Source: an uncultured Collinsella sp. (GTDB taxonomy: Bacteria; Actinomycetota; Coriobacteriia; Coriobacteriales; Coriobacteriaceae). Taken from it: a stretch of 64,000 nucleotides of DNA. Numbering within the stretch: position 1 is the stretch's first letter; every line of letters begins with the position of its first letter. The notes below the pieces were generated by a model. The model saw only the letters and a list, made by a program, of their open reading frames with translations, was not told where the DNA came from and searched no databases. Shown one piece after another: positions 42,103-49,982 of this stretch. A program made the translations under genes and the position numbers. The stretch lies in assembly GCA_900756765.1 (NCBI GenBank), contig CAAELE010000023.1:3765-67764 (forward strand), read 5' to 3'.

Positions 42103-42852
42103 CTAGGAGCGGGCGGCTCCGTCGACGGGGAGCACGGCGCCCGTGATGTAGGAGGACATGTCGCTCGCCAGGAAAACAAAGGCGTTGGCGACATCCTCGG
42201 GCTCGCCCATGCGACCCAGCGGAATGGTGGCGATGATGGGCTTGATGACTTCTTCGGGCAGGTTGGCAACCATATCGGTCTTGGTTACGCCTGGGGCGAC
42301 GGCGTTGACGCGAATACCCATGGGGGCGAGCTCGCGCGAGAGCGACTGGACCATTCCGTTGACGGCAAACTTGGACGTGGGGTAGCCGACGCCAGAGGGC
42401 TGGCCGTACTTGGCGACCATCGAGCTCGTGGTGGTGATGGTGCCGCCGTGGCCGGCCTCGGTCATAATCTTGGCGGCCGCCTGGTGACCGTTAAAGACGG
42501 CGACGACGTTGAGGTCCATAACTTTGGCGAACTCCTCGGCTGTATAGTCCAAAAGGGGCGAGCGCTGGGAGATTCCGGCGTTGTTGACGACCGTATCGAG
42601 ACCGCCCATGTCGGCTGCAGCCTGTGTAAAGGCGTCGGTTACGGCCTCGAGCGAGGTGAGATCGCAGGAACGACCCCAGACCTTGGCGTCGGGATAGACG
42701 GCTGCCAGCTTCTCAACGGCTGCATCGGCAGTCTCCTGACGCGAGCCAAAGACGGTGACGGCGGCACCCTCCTCGATAAAACGGCAGGCAATGGCATAGC
42801 CGATACCGCGCGTGCCTCCGGTGACGATTGCTTTCTTGCCCTCGAGCAACAT
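42103..42852 (-). CDS. SDR-family oxidoreductase (FabG-like)
   Basis: An NAD(P)-dependent short-chain dehydrogenase of 249 residues. The cofactor motif is IVTGGTRGIGYAIA, and VVNNAGISQRSPL follows. The catalytic triad lies in TTTSSMVAKYGQPSGVGYPTSK (Ser, Tyr-x3-Lys), and GIRVNAVAPGVTKTDM and GYPTSK-to-ITGAVLPVDGA complete the fold. It resembles 3-oxoacyl-ACP reductases and sugar/steroid dehydrogenases equally; gut Coriobacteriia have many of the latter. The ATG at 42852 has GGAGG seven bases upstream; an upstream extension has none. No fab or bile-acid genes are adjacent, so the substrate is not inferable. Confidence 0.88.
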   Translation of the reverse strand: MLLEGKKAIVTGGTRGIGYAIACRFIEEGAAVTVFGSRQETADAAVEKLAAVYPDAKVWGRSCDLTSLEAVTDAFTQAAADMGGLDTVVNNAGISQRSPLLDYTAEEFAKVMDLNVVAVFNGHQAAAKIMTEAGHGGTITTTSSMVAKYGQPSGVGYPTSKFAVNGMVQSLSRELAPMGIRVNAVAPGVTKTDMVANLPEEVIKPIIATIPLGRMGEPEDVANAFVFLASDMSSYITGAVLPVDGAARS

Positions 42853-43004
42853 GGTGCCTCCATTCTTCGGGGGTGGACGTACGCAGCACAGCGTAGCGGT
42901 AGCCGGAATCGGCCGCGTTTGCATATCGGTGAACGGTAACCCGCGTTACCGATGAGCGGCTCGCGCAAATGTGCTCTGCCGTTGTGCTTAGGGCAGGAGA
43001 CAAA

Positions 43005-43036
43005 AGGGCTCCCGTCCCACATCGGACGGGAGCCCT
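43005..43036 (-). terminator. Terminator of the homoserine dehydrogenase gene
   Basis: AGGGCTCCCGTCC pairs with GGACGGGAGCCCT and on the minus strand is followed by TTTTGTCT. Confidence 0.85.
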
Positions 43037-43066
43037 CAAAGCGCGTATTGCTTGGCGAGCGTTGGG

Positions 43067-44410
43067 TTAGTTCGCCATGACGCCTTCGGTCCAGGCCTCG
43101 ACGTCCTCGATACGCAGGACGTTGGCGACCTCGGCAACGCAGTCGACGCTGGCAAGCTCGGCGGCGGCAGCCTGGACGTCCTTCTCGAGTGCGCGGTGCG
43201 TCAGGAAGATGACCGAGCAGGCATCGCTGACGCCCGACTTGCCGTCCTCGACCTGGTTGATGAGCGAGATCGAGATGTTGTGCTTGGCAAAGATATCGAC
43301 CGTCTCGGACAGGGCGCCCACGCGGTCGGCGACCTTCAGGCGCACATAGTACTTGGTCTGGAGCTCGTCCATGGGCTTAAAGGCGAGGTTGTGGCCATAG
43401 GGCTCAATCTCGGGCAGCGGAGCCACGCCGCGGCTGATCTGCTCGGAGAGCGATAGGATGTCGCCCACGACGGCGCTCGCGGTGGGGAAGGAGCCTGCGC
43501 CGGCACCGTAGAACATGGTCTCGCCTACGGCGTCACCCACCACGTAGACGGCGTTCATGGCACCGTTGACCTTGGCAAGCATGTGGTCGGCGGGAATCAG
43601 CGTGGGGTGCACGCGAACATCGACGCCGGCGTCGGTGTTGCGGGCGATACCGAGCAGCTTAATGGTGTAACCGAGCTCGCGGGCCTGGGCGATGTCCTCG
43701 GCGCCGATGGTACGGATACCCTGCTGGTACACATCGTCGGTGGTAACGCGGGTGCCAAAGCCGATGGAGGCGAGGATCGCCGTCTTGCTGGCGGCGTCGA
43801 AGCCGTCGACGTCGGCGGACGGGTCGGCCTCGGCATAGCCCTTGGCCTGCGCGTCGGCAAGTACGTCGGCGTAATCGGCACCCTCGGCGTCCATGCGCGA
43901 CAGGATATAGTTGGTGGTGCCGTTGAGAATGCCGGCGATGGTCAGGATCTTGTTGCCTACCAGGTCGTGCTCAAGCGTGCTGACAATGGGGATGCCGCCA
44001 CCGCAGCTGGCCTCGCACTTAATCTGCACGCCGCACGCGCGCGCCTTCTCGGCGAGCGTCTCGACATGACGGCCCAGCAGGGCCTTGTTGGCAGAGACGA
44101 CGTGCTTGCCGTGCTCAAAGGCAGTGGTAAAGATCTCGGTTGCGGGATGCTCGCCGCCGATGAGCTCGACGACGATGTCGACGGCGGGGTCGGTGACGAC
44201 ATCGTGCCAGTCGCTCGTAAAGGCCTCACGCTCAATGCCTGCCGCCTCGGCCTGCTCCCAAGCAAGCGCGCAGGCGCGGGTCAGCTTAAGGTCGATGCCG
44301 TAGGCTGCCAGGTACTCATCGTGGTGGCTCTTGATCAGACGGGCCACGCCGCCGCCGACGGTTCCCAGACCGATCAGACCGACGTTCACGGTGCGCAGGG
44401 GTTCGCTCAT
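43067..44410 (-). CDS. hom: Homoserine dehydrogenase with C-terminal ACT domain
   Basis: Reduces aspartate-4-semialdehyde to homoserine for threonine and methionine synthesis. The 447-residue protein has the NAD(P) site VGLIGLGTVGGGVARL. It also has VVELIGGEHPA, VVSANKALLG, the signature AGILNGTTNYILSRM, and the catalytic region GYAEADPSADVDGFDAASK. The C-terminal ~90 residues (YYVRLKVADRVGALSETVDI) form an ACT domain, implying threonine feedback control. AAGGAG precedes the ATG. It is monocistronic with its own terminator; thrB and thrC are not in the window. Confidence 0.96.
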   Translation of the reverse strand: MSEPLRTVNVGLIGLGTVGGGVARLIKSHHDEYLAAYGIDLKLTRACALAWEQAEAAGIEREAFTSDWHDVVTDPAVDIVVELIGGEHPATEIFTTAFEHGKHVVSANKALLGRHVETLAEKARACGVQIKCEASCGGGIPIVSTLEHDLVGNKILTIAGILNGTTNYILSRMDAEGADYADVLADAQAKGYAEADPSADVDGFDAASKTAILASIGFGTRVTTDDVYQQGIRTIGAEDIAQARELGYTIKLLGIARNTDAGVDVRVHPTLIPADHMLAKVNGAMNAVYVVGDAVGETMFYGAGAGSFPTASAVVGDILSLSEQISRGVAPLPEIEPYGHNLAFKPMDELQTKYYVRLKVADRVGALSETVDIFAKHNISISLINQVEDGKSGVSDACSVIFLTHRALEKDVQAAAAELASVDCVAEVANVLRIEDVEAWTEGVMAN

Positions 44411-44886
44411 AGATAGCTCCTTCGTGCATCTTATGGATGGATTAACCGCTTAAAGGTTGAGTGCATTCTAGCGTGAACCGAGGGCGCGTGCTCGCCAGGC
44501 AACAGGAGTCGCACAAAACGACACCCCCGAAACGCTGCGGAAACATTGGAAACATGCTCGCTACATACGACCTACGGCCTATGTGATTCAGGACGGCAAG
44601 TACATCGCCGCCTAGGTGCGCACAAAACGCGACCGGTGAGGCTGTTTTAATCAGGGTAGGGACGCTTGTAACAGAACGGAAACAATACTTTCACACAATA
44701 AAGTGGCTAAACTGCATAAACCGACAGAAATACGCATGAATATGGATAAATGGACAAAACAAAAGAAAAGTTGAAATAATCGCCACTTTTCTCAACTAAA
44801 GCGTCTACTATTTTGCGAACGCCGAACACGGCGAAGGATGGCCTGTCGGGTTACCGAAACCCGACGAGATTTGAGAGGAGAGCCGC
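44411..44886. promoter_or_regulatory. Divergent control region between hom and livJ
   Basis: No intact gene lies in these 476 bases. The left part holds a fossil livJ tail (44571-44615), flanked by two copies of GCACAAAACG (44511-44520 and 44620-44629). The right part (about 44660-44820) is far more AT-rich than its surroundings and must carry the livJ promoter. AGTTGA and TCAACT form an inverted repeat near 44770-44800. A specific -35/-10 pair or riboswitch could not be assigned. Confidence 0.45.
44571..44615 (+). pseudogene. Remnant 3' end of a second livJ-like gene
   Basis: The codons read PTAYVIQDGKYIAA-stop, and the intact livJ downstream ends PTAYVITDGKYVQA-stop. That is 11 of 14 residues identical and in register with the stop codon. 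Codons before the proline no longer match. It marks the lost copy of a tandem substrate-binding-protein gene. Confidence 0.75.
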
Positions 44887-46074
44887 ATGTCGAGCCTCAC
44901 CGGTAAGTCATTGAACCCTGTTATGAATCGCAGGAGCGTTATCGCGAGCGCAGCAGGTCTGGGGGCGATGTCCATTCTAGCTGGCTGCTCCTCCAACGGC
45001 GGCGACAGCGGTTCCGCTTCGGGCGACGCTTCGTTTAAGATCGGCACCATCGGCCCGCTGACCGGCGCCAACGCGTCCTACGGCAAGTCCGTTACCCAGG
45101 GTGTCGAGCTTGGCTGCAAGGATTTCTCGACCAAGGAGCTGCCGCTTGCCAGCAAGGCCGAGGATGACCAGGCCGACGGCGAGAAGGCCGTCAACGCCTT
45201 CAACACCCTGCTCGACTGGGGCATGCAGGCCCTCGTCGGTCCGACCACCACGGGTGCGTCGGTTGCCGTTGCCGCAGAGTGCGGTAACGACCCCAAGACG
45301 TTCATGATCACCCCGTCCGCGTCCTCCGAGGACGTCACCGACGGCAAGGATTGCGTCTTCCAGGTTTGCTTCACCGACCCCAACCAGGGTGTCAACGCTG
45401 CCAAGTTCCTGGCAGAGAAATATGCGGACGAGAAGTTCGTGCTGTTCTATAACTCCGGCGACGCCTATTCTTCGGGCATCGCAGATTCCTTTAAGGCCCA
45501 GGCCGCTGAGTCCAAGCTCGAGATTGTCGACGAGGAGACCTTTAAGGACGACTCCGCCACGAGCTTTACCAACCAGCTGACCAAGGCCAAGCAGGCCGGC
45601 GCCACCATGATCTTTGCGCCGATCTACTACACGCCGGCGTCCGTCCTGCTCAAGAACGCCAAGGACATGGGCTACGACGTCAAGATGATGGGCTGCGATG
45701 GCATGGACGGCATCCTGGGCGTTGAGGGTTTTGACACCTCTCTTGCCGAGGGTCTGCTGCTCATGACCCCGTTCTCCGCCGACGACGAGAAGAACGCCGA
45801 CTTCGTTAACGCTTACAAGGATAAGTACGGCGATACCCCCGACCAGTTTGCCGCCGACGCCTACGACGGCGTGCACGCGGTGGCCGAGGCCGTCAAGGAG
45901 GCCGGTCTTGGTGTCGACGCCGACCCGACCGAGGTCGCCGAGAAGCTGTCCAAGGCTATGCTCAAGATTACCGTTGACGGTCTGACCGGCAAGCTCACCT
46001 GGAACGATAAGGGCCAGGTCCAGAAGGAGCCCACGGCGTACGTCATCACCGACGGCAAGTACGTACAGGCCTAA
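44887..46074 (+). CDS. livJ: Branched-chain amino-acid ABC transporter substrate-binding lipoprotein
   Basis: The 395-residue periplasmic-binding-type lipoprotein starts with MNRRSVIASAAGLGAMS-ILAGC, in which the lipobox Cys is residue 34. The arginine pair is Tat-like. The mature Leu/Ile/Val-binding fold shows IGPLTGANASYGKSVTQGVE, LVGPTTTGASVAVAAE, YNSGDAYSSGIADSF and DAYDGVHAVAEAVK. AGGAG lies nine bases upstream of the first ATG; an internal ATG at 44923 is a weaker candidate. It heads a five-gene operon with livHMGF. Hairpins between it and livH suggest that more binding protein than permease is made. Confidence 0.95.
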   Translation: MSSLTGKSLNPVMNRRSVIASAAGLGAMSILAGCSSNGGDSGSASGDASFKIGTIGPLTGANASYGKSVTQGVELGCKDFSTKELPLASKAEDDQADGEKAVNAFNTLLDWGMQALVGPTTTGASVAVAAECGNDPKTFMITPSASSEDVTDGKDCVFQVCFTDPNQGVNAAKFLAEKYADEKFVLFYNSGDAYSSGIADSFKAQAAESKLEIVDEETFKDDSATSFTNQLTKAKQAGATMIFAPIYYTPASVLLKNAKDMGYDVKMMGCDGMDGILGVEGFDTSLAEGLLLMTPFSADDEKNADFVNAYKDKYGDTPDQFAADAYDGVHAVAEAVKEAGLGVDADPTEVAEKLSKAMLKITVDGLTGKLTWNDKGQVQKEPTAYVITDGKYVQA

Positions 46075-46106
46075 TTGGCCGCCTTACATAGAGCGGTTTT
46101 GATCCC

Positions 46107-46167
46107 AAGCAGGGGAGGTTTTGGCCTTCCCTGCTTGCTTGGTATCTAGGGACGATGTAACGTCCCT
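46107..46167 (+). terminator. Two hairpins between livJ and livH (probable partial terminators)
   Basis: AAGCAGGGGAGG pairs with CCTTCCCTGCTT (46107-46136). AGGGACG pairs with CGTCCCT (46148-46167) and is followed by GTTTC. Neither has a strong U run, consistent with read-through into livH or with 3' protection of the livJ message. Confidence 0.55.
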
Positions 46168-46213
46168 GTTTCATACATCAACTGGAAACCTATTCGAAAG
46201 GGGGATGTGGAAC

Positions 46214-47095
46214 ATGACGGTCTTTATCCAATACCTGGTCAACGGCCTGTCCATGGGCAGCGTCTACGCCATCATCGCGTTGGGCTACACCATGGTCTAC
46301 GGTATCGCCAAGATGCTCAACTTCGCTCACGGCGACGTCATCATGGTCGGTGCCTATGTCTCGTTCTGCGCCACGTCGTATCTCGGCCTCCCGGGCTGGG
46401 CATCTGTAGTTCTCTCTTGTGTGGTCTGCACGGTTCTCGGTGTTCTCATCGAGGGTCTGGCCTATAAGCCGCTGCGCCAAGCAGGCCCGCTGGCCGTTCT
46501 GATCACGGCTATCGGCGTGTCTTACTTCCTGCAGAACGCCGCGCAGCTTCTGTGGGGCGCCACGCCCAAGAACTTCACTTCGCTCGTCACCTTCCAGGTG
46601 CCGGAGTTCTTGGCCAAGTTCAACGTAAGCGCCGTCTCGCTCGTCACCATCGTCGCCTGCCTGGTTATCATGGCCGGCCTGATGTTCTTTACAGGTAAGA
46701 CCAAGATGGGCAAAGCCATGCGCGCCGTGTCCGAGGACAAGGCCGCCGCTCAGCTCATGGGCATCAACGTCAACCGCACCATCTCGATGACGTTTGCCAT
46801 CGGCTCTGCCCTTGCCGCCATCGCCGGCGTGCTGCTGTGCTCCTACTCGCCGGTGCTGCAGCCCACGACGGGCGCCATGCCTGGCATCAAGGCCTTCGAC
46901 GCCGCCGTCTTCGGTGGCATCGGTTCCATCCCCGGCGCCTTTGTCGGCGGTATTCTCATCGGCATCATCGAGGCGATGGCGCAGGCCTACATTTCCACGA
47001 GCCTTGCCAACTCCATCGTCTTTGGTGTTTTGATCATCGTCCTGCTCGTCAAGCCTGCCGGCCTCTTGGGCAAGTACGTCCCCGAGAAGGTGTAG
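46214..47095 (+). CDS. livH: Branched-chain amino-acid ABC transporter permease LivH
   Basis: A 293-residue inner-membrane permease of about eight helices. It has the family start FIQYLVNGLSMGSVYAIIAL, the conserved ALGYTMVYGIAKMLNFAHGD, and the coupling region MGKAMRAVSEDKAAAQLMGI, which contacts the ATPases. GGLGSI-like GGIGSIPGAFVGG is also present. The ATG at 46214 has AAAGGGGG nine bases upstream; the longer frame would read through the intergenic hairpins. It ends where livM begins. Confidence 0.95.
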   Translation: MTVFIQYLVNGLSMGSVYAIIALGYTMVYGIAKMLNFAHGDVIMVGAYVSFCATSYLGLPGWASVVLSCVVCTVLGVLIEGLAYKPLRQAGPLAVLITAIGVSYFLQNAAQLLWGATPKNFTSLVTFQVPEFLAKFNVSAVSLVTIVACLVIMAGLMFFTGKTKMGKAMRAVSEDKAAAQLMGINVNRTISMTFAIGSALAAIAGVLLCSYSPVLQPTTGAMPGIKAFDAAVFGGIGSIPGAFVGGILIGIIEAMAQAYISTSLANSIVFGVLIIVLLVKPAGLLGKYVPEKV

Positions 47096-47104
47096 GTGAG
47101 CGTT

Positions 47105-48184
47105 ATGAAGTTTCTTAAAGACAAGCAGACGCGTCACGACTTTGTCACGTATGCCATGTGCATCGTGGCATTTGCCATCGTGTTCTTTATGCAGTCTAAC
47201 CACATGATCCCGCGCATGATCGCCGGTCAGCTGGTTCCCATCACGGCCTATATCGTCATGGCCATTTCCCTTAACCTCGTCGTCGGCATCGCGGGCGACT
47301 TGTCGCTGGGCCACGCGGGCTTTATGAGTGTCGGTGCCTATACGGGCATCGTCACCGCGGTCGCCCTCGAGAGCGCCGTTCCCTCCGATCCGGTGCGCCT
47401 TATCATCAGCATCGTGGTCGGCGCCATCGCCGCTGCCATCTTGGGCTTCTTGATCGGTATCCCGGTCCTGCGCCTGAGCGGCGACTATCTGGCCATCGTG
47501 ACCCTGGCTTTTGGCGAGATCATCAAAGAGATCGTCACTTGCCTTATCGTGGGTGTCGACTCGCGCGGCCTGCACGTGATCTTTAACATCACGGGCAACT
47601 CTACGATCGACGACCTGCACCTGCTCGAGGATGGCACCGCCATCATCAAGGGCGCCCAGGGCGCCTCGGGCGTGTCGACGTACTCGACCTTCCTCGCCGG
47701 TGCCATCCTGGTCATGGTCGCACTCGTGATCGTGCTCAACCTGGTTCGCAGCCGTACCGGCCGTGCCATTATGGCCGTGCGCGATAACAAGATTGCAGCC
47801 GAGTCCGTAGGCATCTCCGTCACCGAGTACCGCATGATCGCCTTCGTGGTTTCCGCTGCCCTCGCCGGTGCTGCCGGAGCTCTCTTCGGCGGTAACTTCT
47901 CGCAGCTCTCCGCTACCAAGTTCGATTTCAACACGTCCATCCTCATCCTGGTGTTCGTGGTCCTGGGCGGTCTGGGCAATATGCGCGGCTCCGTCATCGC
48001 GGCGGCGTTGCTCACGGTGCTTCCCGAGCTGCTCCGTCAGTTCTCGGACTACCGCATGCTCATCTACGCCATCGTGCTGATCCTGGTCATGATCTTTACC
48101 AACAACCCGCAGCTCAAGGCGTTCTTCGGTCGCGTCAAGGACCGCTTTGCTTCCAAGAAGGAGGTGGCAGCCGATGCCCAGTAA
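47105..48184 (+). CDS. livM: Branched-chain amino-acid ABC transporter permease LivM
   Basis: The 359-residue permease partner of LivH. Motifs are NLVVGIAGDLSLGHAGFMSV, RLSGDYLAIVTLAFGEI, GRAIMAVRDNKIAAESVGI (ATPase coupling helix) and VVLGGLGNMRGSVIAA. The ATG at 47105 is favoured over a GTG at 47096 because AGGTG lies at normal distance. Its last codons overlap livG by 11 bases. A ~40-residue loop (around NITGNSTIDDLHLLEDGTA) is longer than in E. coli LivM, in the external region before helix six. Confidence 0.94.
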   Translation: MKFLKDKQTRHDFVTYAMCIVAFAIVFFMQSNHMIPRMIAGQLVPITAYIVMAISLNLVVGIAGDLSLGHAGFMSVGAYTGIVTAVALESAVPSDPVRLIISIVVGAIAAAILGFLIGIPVLRLSGDYLAIVTLAFGEIIKEIVTCLIVGVDSRGLHVIFNITGNSTIDDLHLLEDGTAIIKGAQGASGVSTYSTFLAGAILVMVALVIVLNLVRSRTGRAIMAVRDNKIAAESVGISVTEYRMIAFVVSAALAGAAGALFGGNFSQLSATKFDFNTSILILVFVVLGGLGNMRGSVIAAALLTVLPELLRQFSDYRMLIYAIVLILVMIFTNNPQLKAFFGRVKDRFASKKEVAADAQ

Positions 48185-49034
48185 ATTTGAGTTCAACAAG
48201 GGCAAGATGGTCCCGTATCCTTCTGGCGCCATCGTTCCCGATCGTGACCTGGGCGAGCGCCCGGCGCTCGAGTGCATCCACCTGGGCATTGAATTCGGCG
48301 GCCTTAAGGCAGTCGACGACTTTAGCCTGACTATCGGCAAGACCGAGATCGCCGGTCTGATCGGCCCCAACGGTGCCGGTAAGACCACGGTCTTCAACCT
48401 GCTCACCAAGGTGTATCAGCCCACGCACGGCACCATCCTGCTCGACGGCGAGGACACCTCGGGCAAGTCCGTCTACCAGGTCAACCGCATGGGCATCGCC
48501 CGTACCTTCCAGAACATCCGCCTGTTCAACACCATGACGGTGGAGGATAACGTTAAGGTCGGCCTGCACAACCAGGAGCGTTACTCCGGCTTTGAGGGCG
48601 TGCTGCGCCTGCCGACGTATTGGAAGCACGAGAAGGCCGCCCACGAGCGCGCCATGGAGCTGCTGTCCATCTTTGATATGGAGCAACTGGCAAACGAGCA
48701 GGCCGGATCGCTGCCTTACGGCGCCCAGCGTCGTCTAGAAATTGTCCGCGCGCTTGCCACCAACCCCAAGCTGCTGCTGCTCGACGAGCCTGCCGCCGGC
48801 ATGAACCCGTCCGAGACCGCGGAGCTCATGGAGAACATCGTCAAGATTCGCGACACCTTCGGCATCGCCATTATGCTTATCGAGCACGACATGTCGCTCG
48901 TCATGAATATTTGCGAGGGCATCTGCGTGCTCAACTTTGGCAAGGTCATCGCCAAGGGCACGGCAGAGGAGATCCAGAACAACGATGCCGTTATCGAGGC
49001 GTATCTGGGCAAGCAGGATAAGGGGGAGAACTAA
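48174..49034 (+). CDS. livG: Branched-chain amino-acid ABC transporter ATP-binding protein LivG
   Basis: The 286-residue ATPase has Walker A IGPNGAGKTTVFNLLT, Q-loop GIARTFQNIRLF, ABC signature LPYGAQRRLEIVRAL, Walker B LLLLDEPAAGMNPSE and the H-loop IEHDMSLVMNI. The N-terminal ~25 residues precede the usual start of the fold. The ATG at 48174 has AGGAGG 10 bases upstream and overlaps livM, showing translational coupling. livF follows immediately. Confidence 0.96.
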   Translation: MPSKFEFNKGKMVPYPSGAIVPDRDLGERPALECIHLGIEFGGLKAVDDFSLTIGKTEIAGLIGPNGAGKTTVFNLLTKVYQPTHGTILLDGEDTSGKSVYQVNRMGIARTFQNIRLFNTMTVEDNVKVGLHNQERYSGFEGVLRLPTYWKHEKAAHERAMELLSIFDMEQLANEQAGSLPYGAQRRLEIVRALATNPKLLLLDEPAAGMNPSETAELMENIVKIRDTFGIAIMLIEHDMSLVMNICEGICVLNFGKVIAKGTAEEIQNNDAVIEAYLGKQDKGEN

Positions 49035-49748
49035 ATGGCAGAGCCGATGCTTTCCGTCTACAACATCAATGTCTGGTACGGCGCCATCCACGCCATCAAG
49101 GACATCTCCTTTAACGTTAACGAGGGCGAGATCGTGGCTCTGATTGGTGCGAACGGTGCCGGCAAGTCCACAACGCTCAAGACTGTCTCGGGCCTGCTGC
49201 GTTCCAAGACCGGCTCCATCAAGTTTATGGGCGAGGACATTACCCATACGCCTGCCGACAAGCTGGTTGGTAAGGGCCTGGCTCAGGTCCCCGAGGGCCG
49301 TCGCGCCTTTTTGCAGATGACGGTCGAGGAGAACCTGGAGATGGGCGCCTACACGCAGCCCAAGTCCACGGTTGCTCCGGGCCTTGAGCGCGTTTACGAG
49401 CAGTTCCCGCGCCTGAAGGAGCGCCGTCGCCAGGTCGCCGGCACCCTTTCGGGCGGCGAGCAGCAGATGCTCGTTATGGGCCGCGCCCTTATGAGTAACC
49501 CCAAGCTGCTTATGCTCGATGAGCCCTCCATGGGTCTGGCGCCGATTCTGATTGAGCAGATCTTCCAGATTGTCGAGGACCTGCACAAGGCCGGCACCAC
49601 GGTGCTTCTGGTTGAGCAGAACGCGCAGATGGCGCTCTCGATCGCCACGCGCGGCTACGTGCTCGAGACCGGCAAGATCACCATGACCGGCACGGGCCAA
49701 GAACTCCTGCACGACGATAACGTCCGCAAAGCCTATCTTGGTGGTTAA
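49035..49748 (+). CDS. livF: Branched-chain amino-acid ABC transporter ATP-binding protein LivF
   Basis: The 237-residue second ATPase has Walker A IGANGAGKSTTLKTVS, Q-loop LAQVPEGRRAFLQMTVEENL, signature LSGGEQQMLVMGRAL, Walker B LLMLDEPSMGLAP and H-loop VEQNAQMALSI. GGGGGAG precedes the ATG, which directly follows the livG stop. It is the last gene of the operon; the terminator follows 12 bp later. Confidence 0.96.
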   Translation: MAEPMLSVYNINVWYGAIHAIKDISFNVNEGEIVALIGANGAGKSTTLKTVSGLLRSKTGSIKFMGEDITHTPADKLVGKGLAQVPEGRRAFLQMTVEENLEMGAYTQPKSTVAPGLERVYEQFPRLKERRRQVAGTLSGGEQQMLVMGRALMSNPKLLMLDEPSMGLAPILIEQIFQIVEDLHKAGTTVLLVEQNAQMALSIATRGYVLETGKITMTGTGQELLHDDNVRKAYLGG

Positions 49749-49760
49749 TCCATTCAACAA

Positions 49761-49796
49761 AGGGGCGCTGACTATCCCGGTCAGCGCCCCTTTTTT
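49761..49796 (+). terminator. Terminator of the liv operon
   Basis: AGGGGCGCTGA pairs with TCAGCGCCCCT and is followed by six Ts. Confidence 0.9.
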
Positions 49797-49865
49797 AAGT
49801 TGCGGTGAAATAGGGACTAATTGGGGGTTCCAGACGCCAAAACAGTCCCTATTCCACCGCAACTT
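49797..49865. repeat. Palindromic repeat family B, copy 1
   Basis: The left arm GTTGCGGTGAAATAGGGACT is matched by AGTCCCTATTCCACCGCAAC with one mismatch, around a ~25-base loop. Similarity to copy 2 (51707-51773) continues about 30 bp beyond the right arm (CTTCATTGGGGCGTG...GACCGTC). It starts directly at the end of the liv terminator. Confidence 0.85.
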
Positions 49866-49916
49866 CATTGGGGCGTGCGACGATGACCGTCCCAAATTAG
49901 CACCCCTGCACCAAGC

Positions 49917-49954
49917 CAAGGCCCCGTTCTGGAGTGTTTCGGAACGGGGCCTTG
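49917..49954 (-). terminator. GC-rich hairpin past the zinc-ribbon protein gene
   Basis: CAAGGCCCCGTTC pairs with GAACGGGGCCTTG around a 12-base loop, 29 bp past the minus-strand stop at 49983. No U run follows on the minus strand, so its strength as a terminator is uncertain. Confidence 0.5.
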
Positions 49955-49982
49955 GTGGTTGGGATCTATTAGGTTTTGTTCG

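Noticed and set aside
44730..44760. ArgR-box-like CATGAATATGGATAAATGG before livJ
   Set aside because: Only one arm resembles the consensus and the spacing is off; AT-rich promoter sequence gives such matches by chance.
46190..48409. 739-codon open frame antisense to livH, livM and part of livG
   Set aside because: It lies entirely opposite an intact ABC operon. Its composition (Asp/Gly/His-rich) is typical of antisense frames in high-GC genes.
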